A stretch of 64,000 nucleotides of DNA from Manihot esculenta (GCF_001659605.2 NC_035167.2:2914001-2978000); one strand, 5' to 3'. Counted from the stretch's first letter, positions 10,780 through 22,808 are shown. A program made the numbers and translations. The notes: generated by a model from the sequence alone, not told the origin.

Positions 10780-11457
10780 TAATTTAAAATTTTAAAATTT
10801 ACTTTTTTTCATCGTATTTTTAACCGCAAAAGTCTATTTTATTAAAAAAATATAAAAACTAACGAATAAATAATGATAATATCTTAAAACTAAATTATAA
10901 ATCTTCCCGTTAAAAACTCGTTTTTTGAAATGTTGCTTTTGAATTTTCATTACTTTGCTATCTTATGTTTAAGGTCAGTCAACTGTGCAAACGAAAGTCC
11001 CAGCCCATCCAAGACGTTTGAGGCACTTGGATAAAAGTCTCTATGTCATTAATGTCACAAGGTGAATTTTCGTGGTCACTTCCATTTCTGCAATTCAATT
11101 CTCCAATATAAACAAAAAGTTTTTGTTTTATATGCTGGAAGGCCAAATTATAGGATATACTTTTTTTTTTGCATAATTTATAAATCAAAAATATTTTTTT
11201 TAAAACAAAAAATTATTTATATGAACGAAAAAAATATTAAAATTTAAATATACTAATATTATTAATTGTTTAAAAAATAAATAATAAAGAAATCTAACCC
11301 ATCCAAGACGTTCGAGGCAGTTGGATAAAATCCTCCATTTGTCAATTGTGGTTGCAAATTTTATGTAAATTTTACCATTGTCAATTATTTATACTTCCTG
11401 CTTGATGAATGAAAACCAATCTATACACTCGGAAAGTCTAAGTCTCTTACAGCAAAC
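10780..11457 (+). promoter_or_regulatory. Upstream region of the LRR receptor kinase gene
   Basis: A 30-bp phrase occurs twice, CATCCAAGACGTTTGAGGCA at about 11008 and CATCCAAGACGTTCGAGGCA at about 11301, each followed by STTGGATAAAA. It is a direct duplication of a potential control element about 290 bp apart. GGTCAGTCAACTG at 10972 contains a W-box-like TTGACT on the minus strand. A TATA-like TTATTTATAC lies near 11386, about 70 bp before the start codon. The rest is AT-rich. Promoter function is inferred. Confidence 0.45.
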
Positions 11458-14400
11458 ATGGAGGTTTCTTCAAGATTTTCGTCAGCATGTTTCTCATCCT
11501 CATGCCTCCTTTCTATTATTAATTTCTTGTGCTTCGGCTTACTGGCCTTTGCCATCAACAAGAACAACGATACAGATCGACTTGCTTTGCTGGAACTCAA
11601 GTCCAAAATAACAGACCCTTTAGGGGCCATGAGCTCATGGAATAGCACCCTTCACTTCTGCCAATGGCACCATGTCACATGTGGGCGTAGGCACCAGAGG
11701 GTCACAATCTTAGATCTCAACTCCCTCAAACTTTCAGGTTCGATATCTCCACACGTTGGTAATTTGAGCTTTTTAAAGAAGTTGTCCCTTCAAAACAATA
11801 GCTTCAGCCATGAGATTCCTACTGAGATTGGCCGCTTGCGCAAACTGCAAATATTGTCTCTTTATAATAATTCATTTGCTGGTCAAATTCCTGCTAGCAT
11901 ATCTAATTGTTCTAACCTTGTTATCTTCTTCTTGCAAAACAACATTAATCTGGTGGGAAGAATACCTGTGGAGCTTGGTTCGTTGCTGAAGCTCAAAGAA
12001 ATCTCTTTAAGCAACAATAATTTAACAGGGACTCTCCCACCATCTTTAGGCAATATTTCTTCACTTCAGCTATTGCATGCAAGGAAAAATAATTTGCATG
12101 GGGCTGTCCCGGATACGTTAGGCCAATTGATGAATCTAAGTTCTTTAGCCTTGTCTGTAAATCAGTTTTCTGGCACTATCCCTCCCTCATTCTTCAATCT
12201 CTCTTTGATTGAGTTGTTTGAAATGGCATACAACAATTTTGAAGGCAGTCTTCCCTTGAGCTTAGGCGTCTCTCTTCCAAATCTTCAATTCTTCTTCTTT
12301 TCAGCTAACCAATTTACAGGATCTATTCCGACATCAATTTCAAACGCCTCAAGTCTAGAAGTGCTTCAGTTGAGCGGAAATAGTTTCACCGGAACAGTGC
12401 CTTCTCTTGAAAAGTTGCATAGGCTTACGAAGTTGGTAGTTTCTGAAAATAATTTAGGAAGTGGGGAAGCTGATGACCTGAAGTTTCTTTCTACTTTAAC
12501 TAATGCCACCAATTTTCGGGGATTTGGTTTAGATCAAAATAACTTTGGAGGGAAGCTGCCTGAAAAATTATGCAACTTTTCAAGAAAACTCCAGAAGATT
12601 TACATACAAGAAAATCAAATATCTGGAAATATTCCCTCTAGCATAAGTGATTGTGTTTCATTGGAAACTCTCATTGCAGATGAGAACAACCTGTCGGGTT
12701 CAATACCTACTAGCATGGGAAAGCTTCTAAATCTGGGAGAATTGTTTCTTCGTTATAATGATTTCTCAGGATTTATTCCCTCATCTGTAGGAAACATGTC
12801 AAATTTAATTTACATGGATTTGTCTGATAATAAGCTTCAAGGCATGATCCCTTCAAGTCTTGGGTATTGCAAAAATTTGCTACAATTAGGTCTTTCAAAT
12901 AACAATCTTTCTGGTCCCATACCTCCACAAATTTTTGGATCTTTCTCTTTATCATTGGGTCTTGACTTATCCAAAAATCATTTATCAGGCTCCATTCCCC
13001 CAGAAGTGGGAAATTCGAAAACTATAGGATATTTAAGCCTTTCTGAGAACAGAATTTCAGGAGGGATTCCTAATGCTCTTAGCAGTTGTACGAGTCTAGA
13101 ATTCCTGGACTTGGGTGCCAACTTGCTTCAAGGTTCTATTCCTTCAAGTTTAAGTTCGCTAAGAAGCCTTCGAAGATTAAACCTTTCTCGCAACATGTTT
13201 TCAGGCAAGATTCCAGAATTCCTAAAGGGGTTTAGTTCATTAGAGTTGCTGGATTTGTCTCATAATGACTTTGAAGGTATAGTACCAAAAGTAGGAGTTT
13301 TCAAGAACGTAACTGCCATATCTGTAGCAGGAAATGAAAATCTTTGCGGCGGTATCCCTGATTTGAGGCTACCTCCATGTAATGAGCTTCAGCAGTCAAA
13401 GAGGGGATTGACTACACAATTGAAGATTATAATCTCAACAGCTTCTGCGATTGTAGGTGCAATACTTGTGATGATTGGTTTGATTTTGTGCATGTCAACA
13501 AATAGAAAAAGGGAGTCTTTGTCAAAATCTGATCATGGGAATGATCATGAGCTTATGAAGTTGTCTTATCAAAGTCTTTTCAAAGCTACTAATGGTTTCT
13601 CTTCAGATAATTTAATTGGTTCAGGTAGCTCTGGTTCTGTATATAAAGGAATTCTTGATCCAGAGGGAATTGTCATAGCAGTAAAAGTGTTTAAGCTTAC
13701 AAATCAAGAAGCTTCAAAGAGTTTTACAGCCGAATGTGAAGTTTTAAGGAAAGTTAGACATCGAAATCTTGTCAAAGTGTTCACTGCTTGTTCCAGTGTA
13801 GATTATCATGGGAATGATTTCAAAGCTTTGGTTTATGAGTTCATGGTCAATGGGAGCTTAAATGACTGGTTGCATCCAACTCTTGAATTAGAAGAAGCAC
13901 CAAGGACTCTAAATGTTATCCAAAAGCTGAACATTGCCATTGATATTGCTTGTGCATTAGAATATCTTCAACATCATTGCGGAACGCCAATCATTCACTG
14001 TGATCTAAAACCAAGCAATATCCTTCTCAACGAAGAAATGACTGCACTTGTATGTGATTTCGGATTAGTCAAGTTCACCTCTGATTGTTCTACAGATCAA
14101 TCCAGTTCTATTGGAGTAAGAGGAACTATCGGTTATTGTCCTCCAGGTAAATACAAGTAAAATATCTGTTTGTCACATACCCTTTTTCTTAGTTCATTTT
14201 ATCTGTCTCTTATTAGGATTCGTATTTAAAACTTACATTCGTATGCGCATATCGTAGAGTATGGCATGGGCAGCCCAGCATCAACATCAGGTGACATTTT
14301 TAGCTTTGGCATACTCTTATTGGAGATGTTTACCGGAAGGAGGCCGACCGATCATATGTTTCAAAAGGAAATGAGCCTTTGCAATTTTGTTAAGAGAGCT

Positions 14401-14661
14401 TTGCCTGAACAAGTGATGCAAATTCTAGATCCCAATAACAACCTTCCTCAGATGCAACCCAAGGCAAATGCAACTTCAGTTCTTGACAACCTTAGTCTTG
14501 GGAAGATGAGAAATAACATGTTTATTGAGTGCTTGATTTCAATATTTGAAATTGGAATCTCTTGTTCTACTGAATTACCACAAGAGCGTATGGTTATTGG
14601 TGATGTTGTTTCTCAACTGTCTTCTATCCGAGACAATCTCTTAGGGACTCAATTGCCATAG
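11458..14661 (+). CDS. LRR receptor-like kinase, class XII (EFR/Xa21-like), non-RD
   Basis: Cell-surface receptor kinase; relatives sense microbial peptides at the plasma membrane. Exon 1 is 11458-14146 and exon 2 is 14258-14661; donor CCAG/GTAAAT and acceptor CGTAG/AG rejoin the frame as PPEYGMGS, giving about 1030 residues, normal for the class. Order: signal peptide (1 to about 32), LRR cap with DRLALLELKSKI and FCQWHHVTC, about 21 LRRs, juxtamembrane NLCGGIPDLRLPPC, transmembrane helix at about 655-680, kinase from about 715. The kinase has a glycine loop IGSGSSGSVYKG, Lys743 in VIAVKVFK, HCD in place of HRD at 847-849 (non-RD, typical of pattern-recognition kinases), DFG at 867 and FTGRRPTD. 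No stop or frameshift is seen. The ligand is unknown. Fragments of the same gene occur at 3986, 22502 and 29755. Confidence 0.93.
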
Positions 14662-15530
14662 AAGAAAGAGGCTGAAAGTTCACTTCCATTAGCTAGTAAT
14701 GAAATATCTATCCTCTTTTCCTATTTCTCCACTTGGAAATCAAGCCTTTCGCTTTATTATTATTTTTATTAAAGTATCAAAAATGTCAATTAAAAAAAAT
14801 TATTGTACGTATGTAAAACAGTCCGGTTCGAACGGTTTTAAATAACTTTTGGATCCACTTTTCACTTGACCCAAAATGGTTAACCTAAATTATTTAATAA
14901 TTTCGTGCTAACTATTATATACAATTCGGAATTGCCGTAATTTTCCGATGAGGAGTGTCGTGCTACCTATTATATACAATTCTCAATTGCCATAATTTTT
15001 CAATGTGGGATGCAGTACAAGCTGACAACCGATTCTTACACTTTTCCATGCTAAATTTGCAACATCCTTATTGCAACTGAATCAATTATAATTGCTAATC
15101 AGGACCGGACTCTTGGATATTGTGATTTGCTAGTATCTCGGGCGGCTCCACCTCGTTTCTCTTGGGTACTGTGGTTCGCTAGTATCTCAGGCGGCTACAC
15201 CTCGTTTCTCACGAATAGCCCTTTCCTCACAGGTCCATTAGCTCTGCATAATTTGTCTGATTCAGGGTGACTCTAATACTAATTGAAACAGTTTGATCCA
15301 AATTGGTCCAAATAACTTTTGGACTTACTTTTTACTTGATCTAAAATAATTAATTCAAATTATTTAATATTTTTATACTAGTTATTATATATAATTTGAA
15401 ATTATCGTAATATGTGATATAAACTGATGCAGCTGATTCTTACAATATTTATTACGGTTATATATTAATCATTAATTATGGTGGAATCTTTATAAAATTC
15501 ACCGTGATGAATGATAGAGGGTAAAGAAGT
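14662..15530. other. Kinase 3' flank and a degraded inverted repeat
   Basis: 14662-14727 is 3' UTR-like and is repeated at 29823-29888. 14820-15430 contains duplicated phrases: AACTATTATATACAATTCGG / CCTATTATATACAATTCTCA, and GGTTTTAAATAACTTTTGGA / GGTCCAAATAACTTTTGGAC. It also has a segment at 15090-15270 with GCTAGTATCTCRGGCGGCTM in two copies, related in inverse to 6500-6760. It looks like an old repeat; I see no gene. Confidence 0.45.
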
Positions 15531-15813
15531 ATAAAATGTTGTTTCTTATGAAATTACCATTATATCCCTAAAAATTTTTAAAATTTCAGGGGATGCCCCC
15601 TGAGTCTAGTCCCAACTATATGTAGTCCTATCTTGTCTTCGCTGGTGATCACCTTTTGCCAGTCATTTTTGGTGGCAGCGTCAAGATTCATTCTCATCGA
15701 GGTACGTAATTTTTATGGAACCCATTTCTCATCAATTCCTTTGTAATCTGTTAATCTACTTCTAATTCGAAATTACAGTATCTCAAGATCACTCATTGTT
15801 TCAAGATTCTCCG
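15531..15813 (+). promoter_or_regulatory. Conserved upstream block of small gene A2
   Basis: It matches the A1 block (ATGTTGTTTCTTATGAAATTACC, GAGTCTAGTCCCAACTATATG, TTCGCTGGTGATCACC). A potential 5'-UTR intron donor GAG/GTACGT lies near 15700, where A1 also has one. The longer ORF start at 15796 is a TTG, so the first ATG in frame, 15814, is taken as the start. Confidence 0.5.
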
Positions 15814-16293
15814 ATGGAACTTGCTACAATTCTTGCGATCCTGTCACTTCTTGTCGGTGTTTGTTCGCTGTCATTCACTGTCGGAAAGACAATATGGGAC
15901 AAACGAAAGCAGAGATCTTCTGATGCGAAGAAGTTGGAGACCAACTTCGAAAACTTGAAGTCAGAATTATATGCGCTGCTTCATTTAGCAACGGAAATGG
16001 AGAGGACAGCCAATGAACATGGAGCAACCTCTGACCATGAGTACAACTACTGGAGAAACACAAGAATATCAGAGATAAGTAATGAAGCAGCAACGTTGGT
16101 TAGCCAGAATAAACTGGAAAACAAGAACTTGTCTAAGAAGAAGCGTGCAGAACTCAGTAAAAAAATGAAGGACTGTGCAGACAAAGTTAGAAGACTGCGT
16201 AAAGATGCTAATGCATTTCTGTCCAGATTTGAGAAGAAATACAGAAACAAGAAGAGATCAAGTAAAAAAAAGGAACCCAGAAAAGAAAAATAA
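15814..16293 (+). CDS. Small hydrophobic/coiled-coil protein, family A, copy 2 (A2)
   Basis: A 159-residue paralogue of A1. The N-terminus MELATILAILSLLVGVCSLS is hydrophobic. It is followed by GKTIWDKRKQRSSDAKKLE and a long charged coiled coil with ERTANEHGATSDHEYNYWRN and KKKRAELSKKMKDC, then the basic tail NKKRSSKKKEPRKEK. Compared with A1 it carries three extra N-terminal residues and scattered substitutions, with no indels in the coiled coil. It lies 1.15 kb downstream of the receptor kinase, in the same orientation. Frame and both flanks are conserved with A1. It has no recognised catalytic domain; function is unknown. Confidence 0.72.
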   Translation: MELATILAILSLLVGVCSLSFTVGKTIWDKRKQRSSDAKKLETNFENLKSELYALLHLATEMERTANEHGATSDHEYNYWRNTRISEISNEAATLVSQNKLENKNLSKKKRAELSKKMKDCADKVRRLRKDANAFLSRFEKKYRNKKRSSKKKEPRKEK

Positions 16294-17120
16294 CTTCATC
16301 TTTCTGTCGGTGATTGGAAGATTAATCTCCTGATGTTCTACTGAATAAGATTTAATATGAACCAGCAAATCCTAAACATCCCACTTATGATTTGCCGCAA
16401 TTTAGAAATGGCCATTATGGAGATTAGGGTTTCACCTTTCATCAAAAGAGTCAGCTGGTCAACTGGAATAATTGTGTTCATTTTTGTTTACTGGTTGTAA
16501 TAAAATATTTATGATAATAATTTATTTTTATGAGTAATTATCTTAAAATTAACATAAATTTTACTTAAATTTTTAAAAATAATAATTTAATCTCTGCATT
16601 TTGACTATATTAAATTGAAAATCCTTCAATATAATTTTATGTTAATTATCCATGAGAAAAATCAAAACAACTCTGAAAGGTATATTGCTTTTTTTTTTAT
16701 TTAGAAATTATATTAAAAGTAATACTTATATACTTTTAAAAATAAATCATTTAATTAATGTATTTTAACTTTATCATAATAAAAAAAAGTACACTAATTT
16801 CAAATATGGACAAATCAACTTTCAATTTAATGGAATCTAAATACAACACTTAAAATAATTGAATTCTAAAATTAAAAAAATATATATTAATTTTGACGAG
16901 ATTCAATAATTTTTTTTATTTTTTCTTATTTAACAAGAAGCTTAATGCGTGCACTGAGATAATAAGTATATATATATATATATATATATTCTTTAAAAGA
17001 TGTGCTTAATATAGATGGAGATGAGCAAATTTTTATTACAGTTTCACACTGCATGTATATATTAAACAAAGAAGAAAGTACTAAGTCTCCTAGTTTTGTT
17101 TTTTTTTTTTTTTTTTTTTT
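16294..17120. other. AT-rich stretch, A2 3' region, (TA)n and poly-T
   Basis: The first ~150 bp is shared with the A1 3' flank and is probably 3' UTR. Then follows AT-rich low-complexity DNA, a (TA)n microsatellite at about 16969-16988 and a T-run at 17100-17121. I see no gene. Confidence 0.5.
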
Positions 17121-17126
17121 TGTTTT

Positions 17127-17560
17127 ATAGGATATTTGATCGGTTCGATTTAAAATTAAATCGAATTGAATAAATTAAAAATTAAAATTTTAAGATTTAT
17201 AAAAATTAAATCGAATTGATTTTGATTAAAAATTAAATCGAATTAAATTGATTTGATTCAGTTCAATTCGATTCGATTTAAATTTTTAATAAATTTTTTT
17301 TATTTTTTATACTTTATTTTAAATATTTTAAAATTTAATTAAAATATTTTAATTTTAATATGATCTGATCTATCTATATTATTGAAAATAATATATTATT
17401 ATTACTAATCGGTTCGATTTAATTTTTTTTAATTTTTTTCTAATTAAAATCAAATAAAATTGAATCAAATAAAATTTTTAAAATTAAAAATTAAATCAAA
17501 ATAAATAAAAAATTAAACTAAAATTTTAAATTAAATCGATTCAATTGATTTTTGGATTTG
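17127..17560 (-). mobile_element. MITE family M1, copy 2 (inverted)
   Basis: TTTGATCGGTTCGATTTAAAA at the left and a reverse-oriented body with CAATAATATAGATAGA-type centre match copies 1, 3 and 4 when reverse-complemented. It sits directly after the poly-T run. Ends are degraded. Confidence 0.55.
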
Positions 17561-19330
17561 AATGGAATATGGATTGTACCTGCTTTTTTATAATAAATTT
17601 TTAACCCAACTGCCCAAAGACTTTCACAAATGCTAGTCTTCCATTTATATTAGTTTTCTTTTACCTAATTATTACTAAAGCCATTAATGCCAACTACCAG
17701 CAGAATCCATTTATGAAGGGCATATTAATACTGGGATAATGCATTACTTGAAATTGCAAAGCTTATTTTTTAAAGTGTGGTTAATTACCAAAAGCTTCTT
17801 GTTTTTTTCTAGGAAAACGACATAAAAAAAATATAATCTTATGACATCAGGGTATTGGGAAAATTGTGAAAGATTCTTTTCTAAAATTCTTTTCTTTTGC
17901 TAAATTATGATGAATTTCTGGTAAGGAATTTTTAATAGATCATTACTCAAGTTCTTTGATTAATATTCTAATTAATTAGTTTGTTTATTAATATCTTACG
18001 TTTGCTAATTATTTGTTTATTAATATTTTTCTTAGTGCTAATCATATTTAAAATTTACTTATTTGCTAAAATATTTTTTCTGCTTATTTCTACTTTACTT
18101 ATTTCTACTTTACTAATACTTATAATTTTTTTTTTAAAAAAATTTATGATTAGAATTGGGAAATAAAATCTGAGACCTCTCACATCTCAGATGCACTCTA
18201 TCATCAGGTTAATCCTGTGAGTACTGATACTTATAAATTTTAATATTTATTTTGTTAGGTTATTATATTATTATTTTATAACCGTCGCAGCCTTCATTTG
18301 TTGTGGATGAAAAGGGTTAGAGATTTTGATGGTCTTAGCAAGAGAAGTCTCTAACGTTGTAAAATCCCAACTTTCTAATTAATTTTCCTCATCTCCATCA
18401 ACTCATCCTAGTTAATCTTCTCAAATTATTATATTTTTACATCAATTTCAATAGCTAAGAGATGGAAATCAATCCAAAATGAGGGTTCAGATGGTGAAGA
18501 AGGTGCAAAAAGGAGTTTATGTATATATTTATTTCGAAGTCAATATCTAATAACTTCACAGCCAGTCACATCAGAATATAGGCCAAAACAAAATGATCTA
18601 AATGTTTGTAAATGATAATATTTTTATAATTATTAAACACTTGTATACACTTTTTTTAATGAATTTATATGAATTATTTTAATTTACTAATATATGCATT
18701 TTAGTCATGTTGGTTAATGTAACGAAATTGATTTATTATATTTTTGGTTTTTCTTAAGAATTTTTATAGTAACACACTTAAACGAATTAAAAAAATGACT
18801 AGTGAATTGTAATGGTAATTGATATAGTAAATTTGTGATAAATTAAATGAAAAGTTTATAATTAGCAATAGAAATTGCAATATTCATATTAGAAATTTGT
18901 AATAGTTACTAAAATTTGTGACGATAAGTTTCTCATTGTTAATTCATCATTATATTTAGTAACGACTTATAAATTCTATAACAAAAATATTTACAAGATT
19001 CACGGCAGTATATTTCTGGTCGTCTTTACTCTGTCACTGAAAGCTTTAGTGAAGAATAAATATTGTTTTTCTTCAAAAGGTTATGAATTGAGATTCTGCT
19101 TCTAGCATCAACACGCTATGGGTGGTGGTCCACTTTTAGAGTTACACCACTCTTTTCTTTTTCTGCCCCCATGTCGCCATGCGAGGGGATATGTGGATAT
19201 AAAAAAGGGATCTTCCCCGACTAGAGTAACAATGAGTCGAAGAACATCAAGCATTGATGAGTAGTGGAAATCCATATTCGATGATACCCTATTTTCTTGT
19301 AGTGTTAGTTTTCATGCCACATGGATAAAA
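17561..19330. other. AT-rich gene-free stretch
   Basis: Low-complexity AT sequence. 18145-18225 resembles a degraded SINE on the minus strand (TCTGAGACCTCTCACATCTCAGATGC...CATCAGGTTAATCCTGTGAG). The 61-residue ORF at 17981 is Leu/Ile/Phe-rich from AT bias and is not credible. A slightly GC-richer segment from 19080 leads into the LINE remnant. Confidence 0.45.
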
Positions 19331-19810
19331 TGGGTTATGGAAAGTGTCTCCTCTGTGTCCTATTCAATACAGATAAATGGTAATTACTCTAGTCTAATCA
19401 AGCCTTTGAGGGGATTGAGACAGTGGGATCCATTGTCGCCATTCTTATACTTGTTCTGTGCAGAGGATCTATCTCTCTCACTGAAGACTTCGACTTTGGA
19501 AGGAATACCCATATCTCAACACAACCTAACAGTTAAGCATCTTCTTTTTACAGATAACTCAATCATCTTCACTAGAGCTACTATAAAGGACGTAAGAATT
19601 CTAAAGTGTATTCTCTATGATTATTCCATGGCGAGTGGACGAGTAGTATATCTCATGAAATCATCCATTTTCTTTAGTCCTAAACCCCAAGGACTACCGT
19701 AGAGAAGTTGCATCGTGGCTTGAGATTCAAAACATAGGTGGGTAAGATAAGTTCCTAGGTTTGTCAATGACCATTTCCAAATCAAGGTTACTCTCCTTTG
19801 AGACATGCAG
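19330..19810 (+). pseudogene. LINE (non-LTR) reverse transcriptase remnant
   Basis: The translation from 19337 contains IKPLRGLRQWDPLSPFLYLF, close to the plant LINE signature GLRQGDPLSPFLFLL but with G to W. It goes on to HLLFTDNSIIF, the degenerate form of the catalytic LLFADDSLIF (DD is DN here), and ASGRVVYLMKSSIFFS. A stop follows at 19700, then the frame continues as REVASWLEIQN and FLGLSMTIS. Loss of the second catalytic Asp and the stop make it inactive. No other LINE domains are near it. Confidence 0.85.
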
Positions 19811-22093
19811 ATGCTAGAACCATATTTGGATGATTGAAGCTTTGCAACTTCATCGAATCTCCATCCGTCAGATCCTCATGAGCATTGTGACGATTGGTTT
19901 TACTCAGATCTTCTCGAGAGCACTCACCTTGTGTTGTAGACTCAGCCACCTTCCTTCCTTTCGCTATTGTTGTTCTTCGTTGTTGGTTGAAGGACAGATC
20001 TGGTTATCATCGAAAAGAAGAACCAGATTTGGTAACCGTTTCAAAAGCTTTAAAACTAAATCTGGTAATTGTTTCAGAAGTCCTAGATAAGGTCTAATAC
20101 CATGTAGAAAATGTGAAAGAGAATTCTAGAATTTGAGAGAAAAGACTAAAATTAAATAAATAACTTATACATTTCTACACTATGAAATATAAGATGAGAA
20201 GCTGATTCTTACAAAATTAATAGGAAAAAAATAGGAAATTTTTATGAATATATTTATTATTTTCTTTAAAAAAATATTTGTAAGAATTTAATTTAATTTA
20301 ATTTAATTCTCTCATATTTTTTTCTTTAAAATGAAAATTATTTTAAATTAATAAAATAATTCTTTCATTGAAATTCTATAATCAAATTAAATTTTTATAA
20401 AAAATAATTTTTCAAAAAGACCGATAAAGAAGAACAATGAACACACATCGTGATAAGAAACTAGGAAATGGAGTTTGTGGTTGTTCCTATTGAAAATGTT
20501 GTCTTTTAACTATTAAATCTACATACTCAACATATTTTTTAATTAAATATTTAATTAAATAATAATATAAATGTTATTTATTTTGATAATTTTTAAAATT
20601 TATACATAAAAATAAATAATAAAATAATTAAAATTAAATAAAAAAAATTAATTATATACCGTGACGGAAGATATTTGACTAAAAACTTAAAATAATCAAA
20701 ATCAAATAAAAAAGAAATTAATTATATACCGTAAGGATTTGACTGAAAACTTGTCCAAATCTCTAGTCAATTCTTTGAGCAACAGCAAAAACATATGAGA
20801 CATGCATGAAAAAATTAGAATTCTCCCATTAAAAACAGTTAAATCAATTCAAATTTCATGAGATTTCTCTCCTAAAATCAATATCAGACAACATCTGTTC
20901 TCTCTAGAAAACAAATAAAAAAGAGTTATTTCACATAATCAATTCAAACTACAAAGAAATTTCAAGAGAATTTCTCTAGAATTTTATCGTTTAATCACTT
21001 TTTTTGACTGTAGTAACAAATATTTCTGACCGAATTCCTTTATTTCTTTTTATGTTTTTTTACGGTCATGTGCGATTAAACTTTTTAGTTTTAATTGGAG
21101 ATAGATTGAAATTTTAGTTTTTTTATAAATTGTAAGATCTAAACTTTATTATTTATCTTTATCTTTTTAATATTTATATAATTTCAGTTCTAATTATTAT
21201 TATTATTACTTTGTTAATTAATTAATAGAATCCATTATTTATATTTTCAAATGTAATATATTGTTAATTTATTAATAGAATCTGTTATTCATATTTTCAA
21301 ATGTAATCTATTGTTAGTTTGGATGTTTAAGCCTGTAATTGTTTGAATTATTCTACTGTATATACTTTAAATTTATATATTTATTTAAAAATATAATTTT
21401 AATATTATATGTTAGCTTATTATTTTGTCAATAAAATAAAAATTTCAAACTTTTATAACAACTTTTTGTTTCTTACAATTGGGAGCTAAAGTGACTTTCG
21501 TTTGTGTGCAAGGCACGTACTTATTTTTATTTTTATTTTTATAATCGTGATCATCATCATTGAAAGAGACTCCTTGAGTCCATTTCTTCTTATTTAACTT
21601 AATTTATAATATTTATTGAAAATTTTTTGTATTATTAAATTCGTTTCTTTTTTATTTATATGAAAAATAAATTTACATTATTCGAAAAAAGAAAGAAATT
21701 TCTCTTTGTTTACTGGGCAATTATTATAACAAGGCCTGCTCTGCAAAATATTTCTTCGTTGAATAAAATATGGTAGATGAAAAGAGCATTTTGGTTTTAA
21801 TCTCATCTCTTTATATTTTATTTTATTTTTTTCCAATATTTTATTCAATTAATTAAGTCCAAAATTAGACTTTCACATTGCCAACAAGAAACAAGAAGAA
21901 GAAAAGGAACTTAGTTTGCTTCTTCATGTTAATAAGTAGTCAGCTAATTTCTTGTGAAGCTAGCAGAGATTCACAGATACAGAAAGGTAAATATACTGAA
22001 TCAAATTCATCTTCCTTTTAACCATTTCTGATATCTAACAATTTCCCAGAAACCATTTTTGCAGATTCTCACTTCTCACATCAAGTTCTCCAG
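19811..22093. repeat. B-gene upstream duplication unit (copy upstream of B1)
   Basis: From about 20215 on (AATTAATAGGAAAAAAATAGG) this region matches 32638-34960 upstream of B2 in the same order. A shortened version lies at 28417-28905. Shared landmarks are GAGAATTTCTCYAGAATTTTA, AGGCACGTACTTATTTTTAT, CGTGATCATCATCATTGAAAG and TTACTGGGCAATTATTATAAC. A likely 5'-UTR intron lies at 21987-22064 (AAAG/GTAAAT ... TTTGCAG/ATT). 19811-20214 shows nothing I can name. Confidence 0.7.
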
Positions 22094-22648
22094 ATGACTA
22101 CTCTTGTTGTTGAAATTATAGCCGTAGCAATTGCTTTTGCACCACTTTTTTATCAGGTTGGCAAGGATGCATTGAAATCTGTCAAGAAAGAAGCTTCATA
22201 TTCAAAGAATCTGAAGCAAAACTATGAAGCCTTGCAATGGGAACTGAACTTCCTTCTTGATTTTAAGAGTGGTATTGAACGTACGATCCGTAGACGGCGA
22301 GAAAACTACGGGGAAATCTATAACAGATGGAGTATCCACGTGCATGAGGTTGAGGAGAAAGCAAAATCCTGCCTTGAAAAATATGAACACATCAGAAAAT
22401 GCTATGCTGTTCGCAGATCAAAGCTTAGCAGAAAAATGGTTAGTTTGTATATGAAAGTTATTGAGCTTAAAGGGGAGGGTAATGATTTAGCAAGGTTGCT
22501 TGGCGGTATCCCTGATTTGAGGCTACCTCCATGTAATGAGCTTCAGCAGTCAAATAGGGGATGGATTTTACTATTGAAGATTATAATCTCAACAGCTTCT
22601 GCGATTGTAGGTGCAATACTTGTGATGAGAGCTTTATCCAAGAACTAA
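22094..22648 (+). CDS. Chimeric gene B1: coiled-coil family B fused to a receptor-kinase transmembrane piece
   Basis: A 184-residue ORF from ATG 22094. Residues 1-135 match B2 at 34963: hydrophobic TTLVVEIIAVAIAFAPLFYQV, then a coiled-coil region with YSKNLKQNYEALQWELNFLL, YNRWSIHVHEVEEKAKSCL and RRSKLSRKMVSL. From 22502 to 22628 the DNA is a gap-free copy of kinase gene positions 13348-13474, with six mismatches seen. It adds GGIPDLRLPPCNELQQS and the membrane helix LKIIISTASAIVGAILVM. The last six codons and the stop come from the antisense strand of a Copia fragment starting at about 22629. So the 3' end has three origins. The reading frame is open throughout, which fits either an expressed chimera or a recent accident. 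Confidence 0.6.
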   Translation: MTTLVVEIIAVAIAFAPLFYQVGKDALKSVKKEASYSKNLKQNYEALQWELNFLLDFKSGIERTIRRRRENYGEIYNRWSIHVHEVEEKAKSCLEKYEHIRKCYAVRRSKLSRKMVSLYMKVIELKGEGNDLARLLGGIPDLRLPPCNELQQSNRGWILLLKIIISTASAIVGAILVMRALSKN

Positions 22649-22808
22649 TATCATAAACTTTAGCAGCAGGAACATTAATAGAGTGGGAATTACCTATAAA
22701 TCCTGCTATGTATTGAGAGCTTTGTCCTTGGACAGAACTCATTCCAGCTGGTCCTTTCCCTTTGATCAATTTACTGAACTCAAACTGAAAAGTATTTAAT
22801 ATTGTGCC
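22629..22808 (-). mobile_element. Older Copia element remnant, gag/protease part (left piece)
   Basis: The minus strand reads LIKGKGPAGMSSVQGQSSQY, FIGNSHSINVPAAKVYD and ISSWI, the region just before the Copia protease. It joins the piece at 27506-28190 across the inserted younger element: frame continues from the right piece into this one through the GTGCC target site. Confidence 0.8.

Noticed and set aside
15796..15813. Longer N-terminus for A2 (and 30315-30332 for A3)
   Set aside because: The upstream start is TTG; the first ATG (15814, 30333) aligns with the A1 start.
19830..20097. ORFs of 86 and 67 residues after the LINE remnant
   Set aside because: Overlapping frames, no domain, no similarity to LINE C-terminal parts that I can see.
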